The position numbers and the translations under genes were made by a program. From Kitasatospora phosalacinea (GTDB taxonomy: Bacteria > Actinomycetota > Actinomycetes > Streptomycetales > Streptomycetaceae), in the NCBI RefSeq assembly GCF_000717185.1, contig NZ_JNYE01000006.1:98709-162708 (forward strand): DNA of 64,000 nucleotides, in the 5' to 3' direction. Below are positions 10,745 to 21,752 of this stretch, piece by piece. The notes beneath the pieces are model-generated. The model was not told where the DNA came from, did no database searches, and saw only the letters and a program-made list of their open reading frames with translations. Every line of letters starts with the position of its first letter. The first letter of the stretch is position 1.

Positions 10745-10860
10745 GGCACCCCCACCCGCGGGACGGCTACGGGGCGCGACACCAGCGCCCCGTTACCAAA
10801 AACCCGATCCAGACCAACTGACGTCGTACGGCGTACAGAACTGTCCTCAGGAGGACTGCA

Positions 10861-12054
<1,194 letters not shown>

Positions 12055-12081
12055 TTGCCGATCTGACCTCCGGTCAACTCC

Positions 12082-12121
12082 AGGGCCCGGCCCATCCCCT
12101 CGCGGGGGTGGGCCGGGCCCT
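12082..12121 (+). terminator. tuf / str operon terminator
   Basis: A perfect 13-bp stem (AGGGCCCGGCCCA with TGGGCCGGGCCCT) is extended by CCCC/GGGG toward a small loop. It is followed by CGGTGTTTTCGG, 27 bp after the tuf stop. Confidence 0.88.
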
Positions 12122-12580
12122 CGGTGTTTTCGGCGGTTTCCCCTCCCGAACAGGTTTGCCGACCGCGCAGTGGGTGTGACGTGCACCCCTGCGGGTGAAC
12201 CCGATTGGCGTATCGCCCGCGTTCTGTGGCAGGATGTCTGAGTTGCTCGGTTGAGTACCGATGCTGCGCGCCTCCCGCCGGGAGGACCGGAAGCGAGTCC
12301 CACGTACTCGTCGTTCCCGTGAATGGCCGTTCATGCTCCCACGTGCTGTGTGTGGGTGCAGTGGTGTGTAAGCGACACCGCGGCAGCTGCGGGGCGAAAG
12401 TACGGGAATCTTCCGGGAAGCGTGTGCGGGGTACCGACCCGGCTCCACCTCACCCAGCAGTTCGAAACCGACGAGATCGTTTCGCCGGTTTTTTGCAAGC
12501 GCAGGCGCGACACGCCCGAGCGCGGGGGTCGGAGGGGGAGTCGTGCAGCGACGTACGACACAAAGGACTACGAAGTAGCC
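12122..12580 (+). promoter_or_regulatory. S10 operon promoter and long leader
   Basis: No gene is visible in this 459-bp stretch. A candidate promoter has -35 TTGGCG at 12205-12210 and -10 CAGGAT at 12230-12235; the spacer of 19 is long. That leaves a leader of about 340 nt before rpsJ. Near its end, 12466-12494 forms a terminator-like hairpin (separate entry). Open frames crossing the leader, one of which enters rpsJ in frame, lack ribosome-binding sites and family resemblance. Confidence 0.6.
12466..12494 (+). terminator. Attenuator-like hairpin with T run in the S10 leader
   Basis: AACCG-A-CG pairs with CG-C-CGGTT around a 9-nt loop, followed directly by T residues (TTTTTT at 12489-12494). 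The shape is that of a Rho-independent terminator, placed about 87 nt before the rpsJ start. U tracts are uncommon in terminators of this group. Confidence 0.55.
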
Positions 12581-12889
12581 ATGGCGGGACAGAAGATCCG
12601 CATCCGGCTCAAGGCCTACGACCACGAGGTCATCGACTCTTCGGCGAAGAAGATCGTCGAGACGGTGATCCGTACTGGTGCGCAGGTCGCGGGCCCGGTG
12701 CCGCTGCCCACTGAGAAGAACGTGTACTGCGTCATCCGCTCGCCGCACAAGTACAAGGACTCGCGCGAGCACTTCGAGATGCGCACTCACAAGCGTCTGA
12801 TCGACATCCTCGACCCCACGCCGAAGACGGTTGACTCGCTGATGCGTCTCGACCTGCCGGCGGGCGTCGACATCGAGATCAAGCTCTGA
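12581..12889 (+). CDS. rpsJ: 30S ribosomal protein S10 (uS10)
   Basis: First gene of the S10 operon; 102 residues, the family length. The sequence [19 protein letters not shown] and VRSP-equivalent [19 protein letters not shown] are diagnostic. S10 sits in the 30S head and, with NusB, also acts in antitermination complexes. The frame stays open upstream through the leader, but ATG 12581 gives the canonical N-terminus. The ribosome-binding site (AAAGGA) is somewhat distant from the start, which may matter for expression. Confidence 0.99.
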   Translation: MAGQKIRIRLKAYDHEVIDSSAKKIVETVIRTGAQVAGPVPLPTEKNVYCVIRSPHKYKDSREHFEMRTHKRLIDILDPTPKTVDSLMRLDLPAGVDIEIKL

Positions 12890-12903
12890 GAGGCGCACCG
12901 AAG

Positions 12904-13551
12904 ATGGCTAAGCAGATTAAGGGCATCCTGGGCGAGAAGCTCGGCATGACCCAGGTCTGGGACGAGAACAACCGGGTCGTCCCGGTGACCGTCGTCAAGG
13001 CTGGGCCCAATGTCGTGACCCAGGTCCACACCGCCGACAGCCCGGCCGGCTACGACGCCGTCCAGATCGGCTTCGGCGAGATCGACCCCCGCAAGGTGAA
13101 CAAGCCCCTCCAGGGCCACTTCGCCAAGGCCGGTGTCACCCCCCGCCGCCACCTGGTCGAGCTCCGTACCGCGGACGCGTCCGAGTACACCCTGGGCCAG
13201 GAGATCACCGCCGAGCTGTTCGAGGCGGGTGTCAAGGTCGACGTGACCGGCACCTCCAAGGGCAAGGGCTTCGCCGGTGTCATGAAGCGTCACAACTTCA
13301 AGGGCCTCGGCGCCGGTCACGGCACCCAGCGCAAGCACCGCTCGCCCGGCTCGATCGGTGGCTGCGCCACCCCGGGTCGCGTGTTCAAGGGCATGCGCAT
13401 GGCGGGTCGGATGGGTCACGAGCGCGTGACCACCCAGAACCTGACCGTGCACGCGGTCGACGCGGAGAAGGGTCTGCTGCTCATCAAGGGCGCGATCCCG
13501 GGTCCGAACGGCGGCCTCGTCCTCGTCCGCACCGCGGCGAAGGGGCTGTGA
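12904..13551 (+). CDS. rplC: 50S ribosomal protein L3 (uL3)
   Basis: The 215-residue protein starts [23 protein letters not shown] and has the central [19 protein letters not shown] and [14 protein letters not shown] motifs of uL3, an early-assembly 23S rRNA protein whose extended loop reaches the peptidyl transferase centre. It lies 14 bp after rpsJ and its stop is five bases from the preferred rplD start. Confidence 0.99.
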   Translation: MAKQIKGILGEKLGMTQVWDENNRVVPVTVVKAGPNVVTQVHTADSPAGYDAVQIGFGEIDPRKVNKPLQGHFAKAGVTPRRHLVELRTADASEYTLGQEITAELFEAGVKVDVTGTSKGKGFAGVMKRHNFKGLGAGHGTQRKHRSPGSIGGCATPGRVFKGMRMAGRMGHERVTTQNLTVHAVDAEKGLLLIKGAIPGPNGGLVLVRTAAKGL

Positions 13552-13556
13552 AGGAT

Positions 13557-14234
13557 ATGAGCACCATTGACATCCTGTCGCCCTCCGGCGACAAGGCCGG
13601 CAGCCTCGAGCTGCCCGCCGAGATCTTCGACGCCAAGGTCAGCGTCCCGCTGATGCACCAGGTCGTCGTGGCGCAGCTCGCCGCGGCTCGCCAGGGCACC
13701 CACAAGGTCAAGCGTCGTGGCGAGGTCCGCGGTGGCGGCAAGAAGCCGTACCGCCAGAAGGGCACCGGCCGCGCCCGCCAGGGCTCGACCCGTGCGCCGC
13801 AGTTCGCCGGTGGTGGCGTCGTGCACGGTCCCGTGCCGCGCGACTACTCGCAGCGGACCCCGAAGAAGATGATCGCCGCCGCCCTGCGCAGCGCGCTCAC
13901 CGACCGGGCTCGTCACGAGCGCATCCACGTCGTCACCGGCGTGACCGCGACCGAGGCTCCGTCGACCAAGGCCGCCAAGGTCCTGTTCGGCAAGATCTCC
14001 GAGCGCAAGAACCTCCTCCTGGTGGTCGAGCGCGAGGACGAGCTGGGCATCCTGTCCGCTCGCAACCTGCCGAACGTGCACATCCTGGACGCCGGCCAGC
14101 TGAACACCTACGACGTGCTCGTCTCCGACGATGTGGTCTTCACCCAGGCCGCCTTCGAGCGTTTCGTGGCCGGTCCGGCCGCGTCCGCCAAGGCCGTTGC
14201 TGCTGAGGGCGAGCTCGAAGGGACTGCCGCCTGA
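13557..14234 (+). CDS. rplD: 50S ribosomal protein L4 (uL4)
   Basis: The 225-residue L4 has the conserved tip segment [20 protein letters not shown] that lines the exit tunnel. ATG 13557 is chosen ([15 protein letters not shown], typical for the genus) with AAGGA just upstream. A GTG at 13548, overlapping the rplC stop, would add three residues. In E. coli L4 represses its own operon by attenuation in the S10 leader; the attenuator-like hairpin at 12466 makes the same question relevant here. Its stop overlaps the rplW ATG. Confidence 0.98.
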   Translation: MSTIDILSPSGDKAGSLELPAEIFDAKVSVPLMHQVVVAQLAAARQGTHKVKRRGEVRGGGKKPYRQKGTGRARQGSTRAPQFAGGGVVHGPVPRDYSQRTPKKMIAAALRSALTDRARHERIHVVTGVTATEAPSTKAAKVLFGKISERKNLLLVVEREDELGILSARNLPNVHILDAGQLNTYDVLVSDDVVFTQAAFERFVAGPAASAKAVAAEGELEGTAA

Positions 14235-14551
14235 TGAGCGAGATCACCTCCAAGACGTTCACGGACCCCCGTGACGTCCTGATCAAGCCGGTCATCTCCG
14301 AGAAGAGCTACTCGCTCCTCGACGAGAACAAGTACACGTTCGTCGTGGCTCCCGGTGCCAACAAGACCCAGATCAAGCAGGCCGTCGAGGCGGTCTTCTC
14401 GGTCAAGGTCGAGGCCGTGAACACGCTGAACCGCCAGGGCAAGCGCAAGCGCTCCCGCACCGGTTTCGGCAAGCGCAAGGACACCAAGCGCGCGATCGTG
14501 ACGCTGGCCGAGGGCAACCGCATCGACATCTTCGGTGGTCCGGTCGCCTGA
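14234..14551 (+). CDS. rplW: 50S ribosomal protein L23 (uL23)
   Basis: This 105-residue protein sits at the polypeptide exit and forms the docking site for trigger factor and SRP. The motifs [40 protein letters not shown] and [17 protein letters not shown] are diagnostic. Start and rplD stop overlap as TGATG, implying coupled translation. Confidence 0.99.
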   Translation: MSEITSKTFTDPRDVLIKPVISEKSYSLLDENKYTFVVAPGANKTQIKQAVEAVFSVKVEAVNTLNRQGKRKRSRTGFGKRKDTKRAIVTLAEGNRIDIFGGPVA

Positions 14552-14596
14552 CCCTCGGGTCAGGGACTGCGATCGTCGTAAAGGACGAGGACAGAA

Positions 14597-15433
14597 ATGG
14601 GTATCCGCAAGTACAAGCCGACTACGCCGGGCCGTCGTGGCTCCAGCGTGGCCGACTTCGTCGAAATCACGCGGTCCACGCCGGAGAAGTCGCTGGTTCG
14701 CCCGCTGCACAGCAAGGGCGGCCGTAACAACGCCGGTCGTGTCACTGCTCGCCACCAGGGTGGCGGCCACAAGCGCGCCTACCGCGTGATCGACTTCCGT
14801 CGTCACGACAAGGACGGCGTGCCGGCGAAGGTCGCTCACATCGAGTACGACCCGAACCGCACCGCGCGCATCGCGCTCCTGCACTACGCGGACGGCGAGA
14901 AGCGCTACATCATCGCCCCCCGTGGCGTCGCGCAGGGTGACCGGATCGAGAACGGCGCCGGCGCCGACATCAAGCCGGGCAACAACCTGCCGCTCCGCAA
15001 CATCCCGGTCGGTACCACCATCCACGCGGTGGAGCTCCGTCCCGGCGGTGGCGCCAAGATGGCCCGCTCCGCGGGTGCCGGCATCCAGCTGCTCGCCCGT
15101 GAGGGCCGCATGGCGCACCTGCGCATGCCCTCCGGCGAGATCCGCCTGGTGGACGCGCGCTGCCGCGCGACCGTCGGCGAGGTCGGCAACGCCGAGCAGT
15201 CGAACATCAACTGGGGCAAGGCCGGCCGTATGCGCTGGAAGGGCGTCCGCCCGACCGTCCGCGGTGTGGCCATGAACCCGATCGACCACCCGCACGGTGG
15301 TGGTGAGGGTAAGACCTCCGGTGGTCGCCACCCGGTCTCGCCGTGGGGCAAGCCCGAGGGCCGCACCCGTCGCCCGAACAAGGCGTCGGACAAGCTCATC
15401 GTGCGCCGCCGCAAGACCAACAAGAAGCGCTAG
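14597..15433 (+). CDS. rplB: 50S ribosomal protein L2 (uL2)
   Basis: L2 is needed for subunit association and peptidyl-transferase activity. The 278-residue sequence begins [20 protein letters not shown] and has the conserved C-terminal [20 protein letters not shown] containing the functionally important His. ATG 14597 is preceded by GAGGACAG. The spacing to rpsS is 11 bp. Confidence 0.99.
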   Translation: MGIRKYKPTTPGRRGSSVADFVEITRSTPEKSLVRPLHSKGGRNNAGRVTARHQGGGHKRAYRVIDFRRHDKDGVPAKVAHIEYDPNRTARIALLHYADGEKRYIIAPRGVAQGDRIENGAGADIKPGNNLPLRNIPVGTTIHAVELRPGGGAKMARSAGAGIQLLAREGRMAHLRMPSGEIRLVDARCRATVGEVGNAEQSNINWGKAGRMRWKGVRPTVRGVAMNPIDHPHGGGEGKTSGGRHPVSPWGKPEGRTRRPNKASDKLIVRRRKTNKKR

Positions 15434-15444
15434 GAGCAGGTCAG

Positions 15445-15726
15445 ATGCCGCGCAGTCTCAAGAAGGGCCCCTTCATCGACGACCACCTTCAGAAGAAGGT
15501 GGACGTGCAGAACGAGGCGGGCACGCAGAACGTCATCAAGACCTGGTCCCGTCGTTCCGTGATCTCCCCGGCCATGCTCGGCCACACGATCGCGGTTCAC
15601 GATGGCCGCAAGCACGTCCCGGTGTTCGTCACCGAGTCGATGGTCGGCCACAAGCTCGGCGAGTTCGCTCCCACGCGCACCTTCAAGGGGCACGTGAAGG
15701 AAGACCGCAAGTCGAAGCGTCGCTAA
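15445..15726 (+). CDS. rpsS: 30S ribosomal protein S19 (uS19)
   Basis: A 93-residue head protein of the small subunit: [19 protein letters not shown] and [20 protein letters not shown] are canonical. The frame is open upstream inside rplB, but the ATG at 15445 with AGGAGCAG before it gives the family N-terminus. Confidence 0.99.
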   Translation: MPRSLKKGPFIDDHLQKKVDVQNEAGTQNVIKTWSRRSVISPAMLGHTIAVHDGRKHVPVFVTESMVGHKLGEFAPTRTFKGHVKEDRKSKRR

Positions 15727-15793
15727 TCGCGATTTGCTCCGCGAGCTGTAGCGCCAGAACGACAAAGTGACTTACTCCATTAAGGGGACAACC

Positions 15794-16141
15794 ATGGAAG
15801 CCAGGGCCCAGGCGCGGTACATCCGCGTCACGCCCATGAAGGCCCGCCGCGTGGTGGACCTCATCCGTGGCCTGCCGGCCACGGAGGCCCAGGCGGTCCT
15901 GCGTTTCGCTCCGCAGGCTGCCACTGTGCCGGTCGGCAAGGTGCTCAACAGCGCCATCGCCAACGCCTCGCACAACTACAACCACTCCAACGTGGACGAC
16001 CTCTACATCTCCGAGGCGTACGTTGACGAGGGTCCGACCCTGAAGCGGTTCCGTCCGCGCGCCCAGGGCCGTGCCTACCGGATCCGCAAGCGGACCAGCC
16101 ACATCACCGTGGTCGTCAGCAGCAAGGAAGGGACCCGGTAA
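15794..16141 (+). CDS. rplV: 50S ribosomal protein L22 (uL22)
   Basis: The 115-residue protein lines the exit tunnel opposite L4. [20 protein letters not shown] and the C-terminal hairpin [18 protein letters not shown] identify it. ATG 15794 has AAGGGGACA upstream. An in-frame GTG at 15767 would add nine residues but breaks with the family start. The stop overlaps the rpsC ATG (TAATG). Confidence 0.98.
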   Translation: MEARAQARYIRVTPMKARRVVDLIRGLPATEAQAVLRFAPQAATVPVGKVLNSAIANASHNYNHSNVDDLYISEAYVDEGPTLKRFRPRAQGRAYRIRKRTSHITVVVSSKEGTR

Positions 16142-16980
16142 TGGGCCAGAAGGTTAACCCGCACGGGTTCCGCCTCGGCATCAGCACGGACTTCAAGTCC
16201 CGCTGGTACGCCGACAAGCTGTACAAGGACTACGTCAAGGAAGACGTCGCCATCCGGCGTCTCATGACGAAGGGCATGGAGCGCGCCGGCATCTCGAAGG
16301 TGGAGATCGAGCGCACCCGTGACCGCGTCCGCGTGGACATCCACACCGCCCGTCCGGGCATCGTGATCGGCCGCCGCGGCGCGGAGGCCGACAAGATCCG
16401 GGGCAACCTGGAGAAGCTGACCGGCAAGCAGGTCCAGCTGAACATCCTCGAGGTCAAGAACCCCGAGCTGGACGCCCAGCTCGTGGCTCAGGGCGTCGCG
16501 GAGCAGCTGTCCTCCCGCGTCTCCTTCCGTCGCGCCATGCGCAAGAGCATGCAGTCGACCATGAAGGCCGGCGCCAAGGGCATCAAGGTCCAGTGCTCCG
16601 GTCGTCTCGGCGGCGCCGAGATGAGCCGTTCGGAGTTCTACCGCGAGGGCCGTGTGCCGCTGCACACCCTGCGCGCGAACGTCGACTACGGCTTCTTCGA
16701 GGCCAAGACCACCTTCGGCCGCATCGGCGTGAAGGTCTGGATCTACAAGGGCGACGTCAAGAACATCGCCGAGGTCCGCGCTGAGAACGCCGCTGCCCGC
16801 TCCGGCAACCGTCCGGCCCGTCCCGAGGGCGGTCGTCCCGCCCGCGGTGGCGAGCGCGGTGGCCGTGGTGGCGAGCGCGGCGGTCGCGGCCGTCGTCCCG
16901 CCGCTGCTGCCGAGGCCCAGGCCCCGGCTGCCGCGGTGGAGGCTCCGGCTGCTGCCGAGAACACCGGAACGGAGGCCTGA
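16141..16980 (+). CDS. rpsC: 30S ribosomal protein S3 (uS3) with extended C-terminus
   Basis: S3 (279 residues) lies at the mRNA entry channel and has helicase activity with S4 and S5. The KH domain ([21 protein letters not shown]) and the S3 C-domain ([11 protein letters not shown]) are normal. After about residue 217 there is a low-complexity tail of Gly-Arg repeats ([18 protein letters not shown]) followed by Ala/Pro/Glu-rich sequence. Such tails are common in high-GC actinobacteria, so this is not a fusion. Confidence 0.99.
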   Translation: MGQKVNPHGFRLGISTDFKSRWYADKLYKDYVKEDVAIRRLMTKGMERAGISKVEIERTRDRVRVDIHTARPGIVIGRRGAEADKIRGNLEKLTGKQVQLNILEVKNPELDAQLVAQGVAEQLSSRVSFRRAMRKSMQSTMKAGAKGIKVQCSGRLGGAEMSRSEFYREGRVPLHTLRANVDYGFFEAKTTFGRIGVKVWIYKGDVKNIAEVRAENAAARSGNRPARPEGGRPARGGERGGRGGERGGRGRRPAAAAEAQAPAAAVEAPAAAENTGTEA

Positions 16981-16985
16981 CCGCA

Positions 16986-17405
16986 ATGCTGATCCCCCGT
17001 CGGGTCAAGCACCGCAAGCAGCACCACCCGAAGCGCCGCGGCGCTTCCAAGGGTGGCACCGAGCTGGCGTTCGGCCAGTTCGGCATCCAGGCCGTGACCC
17101 CGGCCTACGTGACGAACCGCCAGATCGAGTCCGCTCGTATCGCGATCACCCGTCACATCCGTCGTGGCGGCAAGGTCTGGATCAACATCTACCCGGACCG
17201 CCCGCTCACCAAGAAGCCGGCCGAGACCCGCATGGGTTCCGGTAAGGGTTCGCCGGAGTGGTGGATCGCGAACGTGCACCCGGGTCGGGTCATGTTCGAA
17301 CTGTCGTACCCGAACGAGAAGATTGCTCGCGAGGCGCTCACCCGTGCCGCGCACAAGCTTCCGATGAAGTGCCGGATCGTTCGGCGCGAGGACGGTGAGA
17401 GCTGA
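16986..17405 (+). CDS. rplP: 50S ribosomal protein L16 (uL16)
   Basis: This 139-residue late-assembly protein contacts the A-site tRNA elbow. [38 protein letters not shown] and [19 protein letters not shown] are diagnostic. It begins five bases after rpsC and its last base overlaps the rpmC ATG. Confidence 0.99.
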   Translation: MLIPRRVKHRKQHHPKRRGASKGGTELAFGQFGIQAVTPAYVTNRQIESARIAITRHIRRGGKVWINIYPDRPLTKKPAETRMGSGKGSPEWWIANVHPGRVMFELSYPNEKIAREALTRAAHKLPMKCRIVRREDGES

Positions 17406-17629
17406 TGTCGGCCGCTACCAAGGCTGCTGAGCTTCGCGAACTGGACAACGAGGGTCTCGTTGCCAAGCTCCGTGAGGCCAAGGAGGAGCTGTTCAACCTC
17501 CGCTTCCAGGCGGCGACCGGGCAGCTCGACAACCACGGACGGCTCCGGCTGGTCCGTAAGGACATCGCGCGGATCTACACCCTGATGCGCGAGCGCGAGC
17601 TGGGCATCGAGACGGTGGAGAACGCCTGA
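17405..17629 (+). CDS. rpmC: 50S ribosomal protein L29 (uL29)
   Basis: This 74-residue protein near the exit tunnel is identified by [20 protein letters not shown] and [19 protein letters not shown]. It overlaps rplP and rpsQ by one base at each end (TGATG), so the three are translationally coupled. Confidence 0.99.
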   Translation: MSAATKAAELRELDNEGLVAKLREAKEELFNLRFQAATGQLDNHGRLRLVRKDIARIYTLMRERELGIETVENA

Positions 17630-17901
17630 TGACTGAGAACACCAACGAGACGCGCGGTTTCCGCAAGACCCGTGAGGGTCTCGTCGTCAGCGACAAGATG
17701 GACAAGACCGTCGTCGTCGCCGTCGAGGACCGCGTCAAGCACGCGCTGTACGGCAAGGTCATCCGCCGTACCAACAAGCTGAAGGCGCACGACGAGCAGA
17801 ACGCGTGCGGTGTCGGCGACCGTGTCCTCCTGATGGAGACCCGGCCGCTGTCCGCGACGAAGCGCTGGCGCGTCGTCGAGATCCTCGAGAAGGCCAAGTA
17901 A
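17629..17901 (+). CDS. rpsQ: 30S ribosomal protein S17 (uS17)
   Basis: A 90-residue primary 16S-binding protein with an OB fold. [20 protein letters not shown] and [20 protein letters not shown] are typical. It is the last gene of the S10 operon proper; a 102-bp non-coding gap follows, with a palindrome just before rplN. Confidence 0.99.
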   Translation: MTENTNETRGFRKTREGLVVSDKMDKTVVVAVEDRVKHALYGKVIRRTNKLKAHDEQNACGVGDRVLLMETRPLSATKRWRVVEILEKAK

Positions 17902-17971
17902 CAAGGTTGTTCGCGGTACGGCCGTATGTGCACCAGGCCCCCAGGGGCGCGGGTGTGAGCAGCGGCCGGCC

Positions 17972-17989
17972 CGTCAACACTTGTTGACG
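17972..17989. promoter_or_regulatory. Perfect short palindrome before rplN
   Basis: CGTCAACA-CT-TGTTGACG is a perfect 8+2+8 inverted repeat, ending five bases before the AGGAG of rplN. The 2-nt centre is tight for an RNA hairpin but suits a dimeric DNA-binding protein. It lies in the 102-bp gap between rpsQ and rplN, the S10/spc boundary. Confidence 0.5.
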
Positions 17990-18003
17990 ATCAGGAGAAA
18001 GCT

Positions 18004-18375
18004 GTGATCCAGCAGGAGTCGCGACTGCGCGTCGCCGACAACACGGGTGCCAAGGAGATTCTCTGCATCCGCGTTCTCGGTGGCTCCGGTCGCCGCTACG
18101 CCGGTATCGGGGACGTCATCGTCGCCACCGTCAAGGACGCGATCCCCGGCGGTTCGGTGAAGAAGGGCGACGTCGTGAAGTGCGTCGTCGTGCGCACCGT
18201 CAAGGAGCGCCGTCGTCCGGACGGTTCGTACATCCGCTTCGACGAGAACGCCGCCGTCGTTCTCAAGAACACCGATGGCGACCCCCGCGGTACCCGCATC
18301 TTCGGCCCGGTGGGCCGCGAGCTGCGCGACAAGAAGTTCATGAAGATCATCTCGCTGGCGCCGGAGGTGCTCTAA
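18004..18375 (+). CDS. rplN: 50S ribosomal protein L14 (uL14)
   Basis: First gene of the spc cluster; 123 residues. [20 protein letters not shown] and [20 protein letters not shown] are canonical. L14 forms an inter-subunit bridge and binds the silencing factor RsfS. The start is a GTG at 18004 with CAGGAGAAAG upstream. Confidence 0.99.
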   Translation: MIQQESRLRVADNTGAKEILCIRVLGGSGRRYAGIGDVIVATVKDAIPGGSVKKGDVVKCVVVRTVKERRRPDGSYIRFDENAAVVLKNTDGDPRGTRIFGPVGRELRDKKFMKIISLAPEVL

Positions 18376-18378
18376 CCC

Positions 18379-18702
18379 ATGGCGAACAGCATGAAGATCA
18401 AGAAGGGTGACCTGGTCCAGGTCATCACCGGCAAGGACAAGGGCAAGCAGGGCAAGGTCATCCAGGCCATCCCCGCCGACAACAAGGTCCTGGTCGAGGG
18501 TGTCAACCGGGTCAAGAAGCACACCAAGCCGGGCCCCGGCACCCAGGGTGGCATCGTGACCGTCGAGGCCCCGGTGCACGTCTCCAACGTCCAGCTGGTC
18601 GTGGAGAAGGACGGCAAGAAGGTCGTCACCCGCGTCGGCTACCGCTTTGACGACCAGGGCAACAAGATCCGCGTTGCCAAGCGGACCGGTGAGGACATCT
18701 GA
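18379..18702 (+). CDS. rplX: 50S ribosomal protein L24 (uL24)
   Basis: This 107-residue assembly initiator has an N-terminal KOW motif ([20 protein letters not shown]) and the [19 protein letters not shown] segment. It begins three bases after rplN and overlaps the rplE start by one base. Confidence 0.99.
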   Translation: MANSMKIKKGDLVQVITGKDKGKQGKVIQAIPADNKVLVEGVNRVKKHTKPGPGTQGGIVTVEAPVHVSNVQLVVEKDGKKVVTRVGYRFDDQGNKIRVAKRTGEDI

Positions 18703-19271
18703 TGTCTGAGACGACTGTTGAGAAGGTGACCCCCCGCCTCAAGGAGAAGTACCTCTCCGAGGTCAAGGGTCAGCTGCACGAGCAGTTCTCGTACGAGAAC
18801 GTCATGCTGATCCCCGGCCTGGTCAAGGTCGTGGTCAACATGGGTGTCGGCGAGGCCGCCCGTGACAGCAAGCTGATCGAGGGTGCCATCAAGGACCTGA
18901 CCGCGATCACCGGTCAGAAGCCGGCCGTTACCAAGGCCCGCAAGTCCATCGCGCAGTTCAAGCTGCGCGAGGGCCAGCCGATCGGTGCTCACGTCACCCT
19001 CCGTGGTGACCGCATGTGGGAGTTCGTGGACCGTCTGGTGTCGCTGGCGCTGCCGCGTATCCGTGACTTCCGCGGCCTCTCGCCCAAGCAGTTCGACGGC
19101 CGTGGCAACTACACCTTCGGTCTGACCGAGCAGGTCATGTTCCACGAGATCGACCAGGACAAGGTCGACCGTCAGCGCGGTATGGACATCACCGTCGTGA
19201 CCACCGCTCAGACCGACGATGAGGGCCGGGCGCTGCTGCGCGCTCTGGGCTTCCCGTTCAAGGAGGCGTGA
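18702..19271 (+). CDS. rplE: 50S ribosomal protein L5 (uL5)
   Basis: The 189-residue 5S rRNA-binding protein is identified by [40 protein letters not shown] and the C-terminal [20 protein letters not shown]. It contacts the P-site tRNA. The ATG overlaps the rplX stop. Confidence 0.99.
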   Translation: MSETTVEKVTPRLKEKYLSEVKGQLHEQFSYENVMLIPGLVKVVVNMGVGEAARDSKLIEGAIKDLTAITGQKPAVTKARKSIAQFKLREGQPIGAHVTLRGDRMWEFVDRLVSLALPRIRDFRGLSPKQFDGRGNYTFGLTEQVMFHEIDQDKVDRQRGMDITVVTTAQTDDEGRALLRALGFPFKEA

Positions 19272-19274
19272 GCC

Positions 19275-19460
19275 ATGGCGAAGAAGGCCCTGATCGCTAA
19301 GTCCGAGCGCAAGCCGAAGTTCGGCGTCCGGGCGTACACCCGGTGCCAGCGCTGCGGCCGTCCGCACTCGGTGTACCGCAAGTTCGGCCTGTGCCGTGTG
19401 TGCCTCCGTGAGATGGCGCACCGCGGCGAGCTGCCGGGCGTGACCAAGAGCTCCTGGTAA
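19275..19460 (+). CDS. rpsN: 30S ribosomal protein S14, zinc-binding type (uS14-Z)
   Basis: The short 61-residue type Z S14 (often called rpsZ) keeps both zinc pairs, CQRC near residue 24 and CRVC near residue 40. Streptomycetes often carry a second, zinc-free S14 elsewhere for zinc starvation under Zur. Start ATG is 3 bp after rplE. A 266-bp structured gap follows. Confidence 0.99.
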   Translation: MAKKALIAKSERKPKFGVRAYTRCQRCGRPHSVYRKFGLCRVCLREMAHRGELPGVTKSSW

Positions 19461-19726
19461 TCCCTTACCGCCAGCTCTGACATCAGCGAGCAGTGTGCCC
19501 GACCTCGGCCCTTTTGGGTTCCCGCGAGGGATCCCGTAAGGTGTTGGGGTCGGGCCCCTGCTGCGGCGTCCCCTTCGGGCGACCCGCGGCCTTCCTGAGA
19601 GGGCTCGCGACACCCAGTCTTACTACGTCGCAGGTCCCCTGCGCTTGTGCCCCTTTCGCACTCCAGCGAGTGCGCGGAGGGGGACCTGGTGCGGAGAAAC
19701 CACGGCGGGAGAGGCCTGAGGCCACC
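19461..19726 (+). promoter_or_regulatory. Structured leader between rpsN and rpsH
   Basis: No gene fits here, although the rpsH frame is open through much of it. The strongest structure is at 19631-19688: an outer 9-bp perfect stem CAGGTCCCC/GGGGACCTG enclosing a 7-bp perfect stem CGCACTC-cagc-GAGTGCG (19657-19674). A second GC-rich fold lies near 19550-19590. The structure sits about 40 nt before the rpsH start. In E. coli S8 controls the spc operon by binding its mRNA near rplE; position and protein differ here, so a comparable role is only a possibility. Confidence 0.55.
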
Positions 19727-20134
19727 ATGACCATGACCGACCCCATCGCAGACATGCTCACGCGTCTGCGTAACGCGAACTCGGCGTACCACGACTCCGT
19801 GGCGATGCCGGCCAGCAAGATCAAGGCGCACGTCGCCGAGATCCTGCAGCAGGAGGGGTACATCTCCTCCTACAAGGTTGAGGAGCCCGTCGAGGGCGAG
19901 GTCGGCAAGAAGCTGACCATCGAGCTCAAGTTCGGTCCCAACCGCGAGCGTTCCATCGCCGGCATCAAGCGCATCAGCAAGCCGGGTCTGCGTGTGTACG
20001 CAAAGTCCACCAACCTGCCGAAGGTTCTCGGCGGCCTGGGCGTGGCGATCATCTCCACGTCCTCCGGCCTCCTGACCGACAAGCAGGCCGCCAAGAAGGG
20101 CGTAGGCGGAGAAGTTCTCGCCTACGTCTGGTAA
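19727..20134 (+). CDS. rpsH: 30S ribosomal protein S8 (uS8)
   Basis: The 135-residue protein has the conserved N-terminus [21 protein letters not shown] and the C-terminal [23 protein letters not shown] 19727 ([10 protein letters not shown]) is the usual form in the genus; ATG 19733 is also possible. The upstream extension of the frame falls in the structured leader and is not coding. Confidence 0.98.
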   Translation: MTMTDPIADMLTRLRNANSAYHDSVAMPASKIKAHVAEILQQEGYISSYKVEEPVEGEVGKKLTIELKFGPNRERSIAGIKRISKPGLRVYAKSTNLPKVLGGLGVAIISTSSGLLTDKQAAKKGVGGEVLAYVW

Positions 20135-20156
20135 TTCGGGAAACGGAGGTACAGCA

Positions 20157-20696
20157 ATGTCGCGCATTGGACGGCTGCCCATCCAGGTTCCCGCTGGTGT
20201 GGACGTCACCATCGACGGCCAGACGGTCACGGTGAAGGGCCCCAAGGGCTCCCTCACCCACGTCGTCGCCGCGCCGATCGAGATCGGCAAGGGCGAGGAC
20301 GGCACGCTGCTCGTCACCCGCCCCAACGACGAGCGTCAGTCGAAGGCCCTGCACGGCCTGTCGCGCACGCTGGTGGCGAACATGATCACCGGCGTGACCG
20401 CGGGCTACCGCAAGTCGCTGGAGATCAGCGGCGTCGGCTACCGAGTCACGGCGAAGGGCTCCGACATGGAGTTCGCGCTGGGCTACAGCCACCCCATCCT
20501 GGTCACCGCGCCGGAGGGGATCTCCTTCGTCGTCGAGACGCCCACCAAGTTCCACGTGGACGGCACCGACAAGCAGAAGGTCGGCGAGATCGCCGCGAAG
20601 ATCCGCAAGCTGCGCAAGCCCGACCCGTACAAGGCCAAGGGCGTCAAGTACGCGGGCGAGGTCATCCGCCGCAAGGTCGGAAAGAGTGGTAAGTAA
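20157..20696 (+). CDS. rplF: 50S ribosomal protein L6 (uL6)
   Basis: This 179-residue protein near the factor-binding site has two L6 folds. [20 protein letters not shown] and the C-terminal [20 protein letters not shown] are characteristic. ATG 20157 follows ACGGAGGTAC. Confidence 0.99.
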   Translation: MSRIGRLPIQVPAGVDVTIDGQTVTVKGPKGSLTHVVAAPIEIGKGEDGTLLVTRPNDERQSKALHGLSRTLVANMITGVTAGYRKSLEISGVGYRVTAKGSDMEFALGYSHPILVTAPEGISFVVETPTKFHVDGTDKQKVGEIAAKIRKLRKPDPYKAKGVKYAGEVIRRKVGKSGK

Positions 20697-20699
20697 GCG

Positions 20700-21083
20700 A
20701 TGAGCGTCTCTGTCAAGATCGGCAAGGGCAACGCCTACAAGAACGCCGCCCGCAAGCGCCGCGCCATTCGCGTTCGCAAGCGCGTCGTCGGCACCGAGGT
20801 GCGTCCGCGCCTCGTCGTGACGCGTTCGAACCGCCACATGGTCGCCCAGGTCATCGACGACGCCAAGGGTCACACCCTGGCGTCGGCGTCCACCCTCGAC
20901 GTGTCCATCAAGGGCACCGAGGGCGACAAGACCGAGCTGGCCAAGAAGGTCGGGAGCCTGGTCGCCGAGCGCGCCAAGGCCGCCGGCGTCGAGTCGGTCG
21001 TCTTCGACCGCGCGGGCAACCGGTACGCCGGCCGCATCGCCGCCCTGGCGGACGCGGCCCGCGAGTCCGGGCTCGACTTCTAA
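20700..21083 (+). CDS. rplR: 50S ribosomal protein L18 (uL18)
   Basis: The 127-residue 5S rRNA-binding protein shows [20 protein letters not shown] and [20 protein letters not shown]. It starts three bases after rplF. Confidence 0.99.
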   Translation: MSVSVKIGKGNAYKNAARKRRAIRVRKRVVGTEVRPRLVVTRSNRHMVAQVIDDAKGHTLASASTLDVSIKGTEGDKTELAKKVGSLVAERAKAAGVESVVFDRAGNRYAGRIAALADAARESGLDF

Positions 21084-21131
21084 GCCGCTCGTCGACTCTG
21101 TCGGCGGACGTAAACGAGAGAGGTAATTCCA

Positions 21132-21752
21132 ATGGCTGGACCCCAGCGCCGCGGTAGCGGCGCCGGCGGCGGCACCGGTGGCGAGCGGCGCGACCGTAAG
21201 CGTGACGACCGGGGCGGCGCCCCCGTCGCCGAGAAGACCGCTTACGTCGAGCGCGTGGTCGCGATCAACCGTGTCGCCAAGGTTGTCAAGGGTGGTCGTC
21301 GTTTCAGCTTCACCGCGCTGGTCGTGGTGGGCGACGGTGACGGCACCGTGGGTGTCGGTTACGGCAAGGCGAAGGAGGTTCCGGCCGCCATCGCCAAGGG
21401 CGTTGAGGAGGCCAAGAAGAACTTCTTCAAGGTCCCCCGTATCCAGGGCACCATCCCGCACCCCATCCAGGGCGAGAAGGCCGCCGGCGTCGTGCTGCTG
21501 AAGCCGGCGTCCCCCGGTACCGGTGTCATCGCCGGTGGTCCGGTGCGCGCCGTCCTGGAGTGCGCCGGCGTTCACGACATCCTGTCGAAGTCGCTCGGCT
21601 CGGACAACGCGATCAACATCGTGCACGCCACCGTGGCCGCTCTGAAGGGCCTCGTGCGCCCCGAGGAGATCGCCGCCCGTCGTGGCCTGCCCCTGGAGGA
21701 CGTGGCCCCGGCCGCGCTGCTCCGGGCCCGTGCGGCTGGGGTGAGCGCCTGA
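21132..21752 (+). CDS. rpsE: 30S ribosomal protein S5 (uS5)
   Basis: This 206-residue protein acts in decoding fidelity and mRNA unwinding. The S5 N-domain motif [20 protein letters not shown] and C-domain [20 protein letters not shown] are present. The first 33 residues are a Gly/Arg-rich extension typical of actinobacteria. The stop overlaps the rpmD start. Confidence 0.99.
   Translation: MAGPQRRGSGAGGGTGGERRDRKRDDRGGAPVAEKTAYVERVVAINRVAKVVKGGRRFSFTALVVVGDGDGTVGVGYGKAKEVPAAIAKGVEEAKKNFFKVPRIQGTIPHPIQGEKAAGVVLLKPASPGTGVIAGGPVRAVLECAGVHDILSKSLGSDNAINIVHATVAALKGLVRPEEIAARRGLPLEDVAPAALLRARAAGVSA

Noticed and set aside
16740..16980. Fusion of an RGG-type RNA-binding domain to S3
   Set aside because: Gly/Arg/Ala tails on S3 are routine in high-GC actinobacteria.
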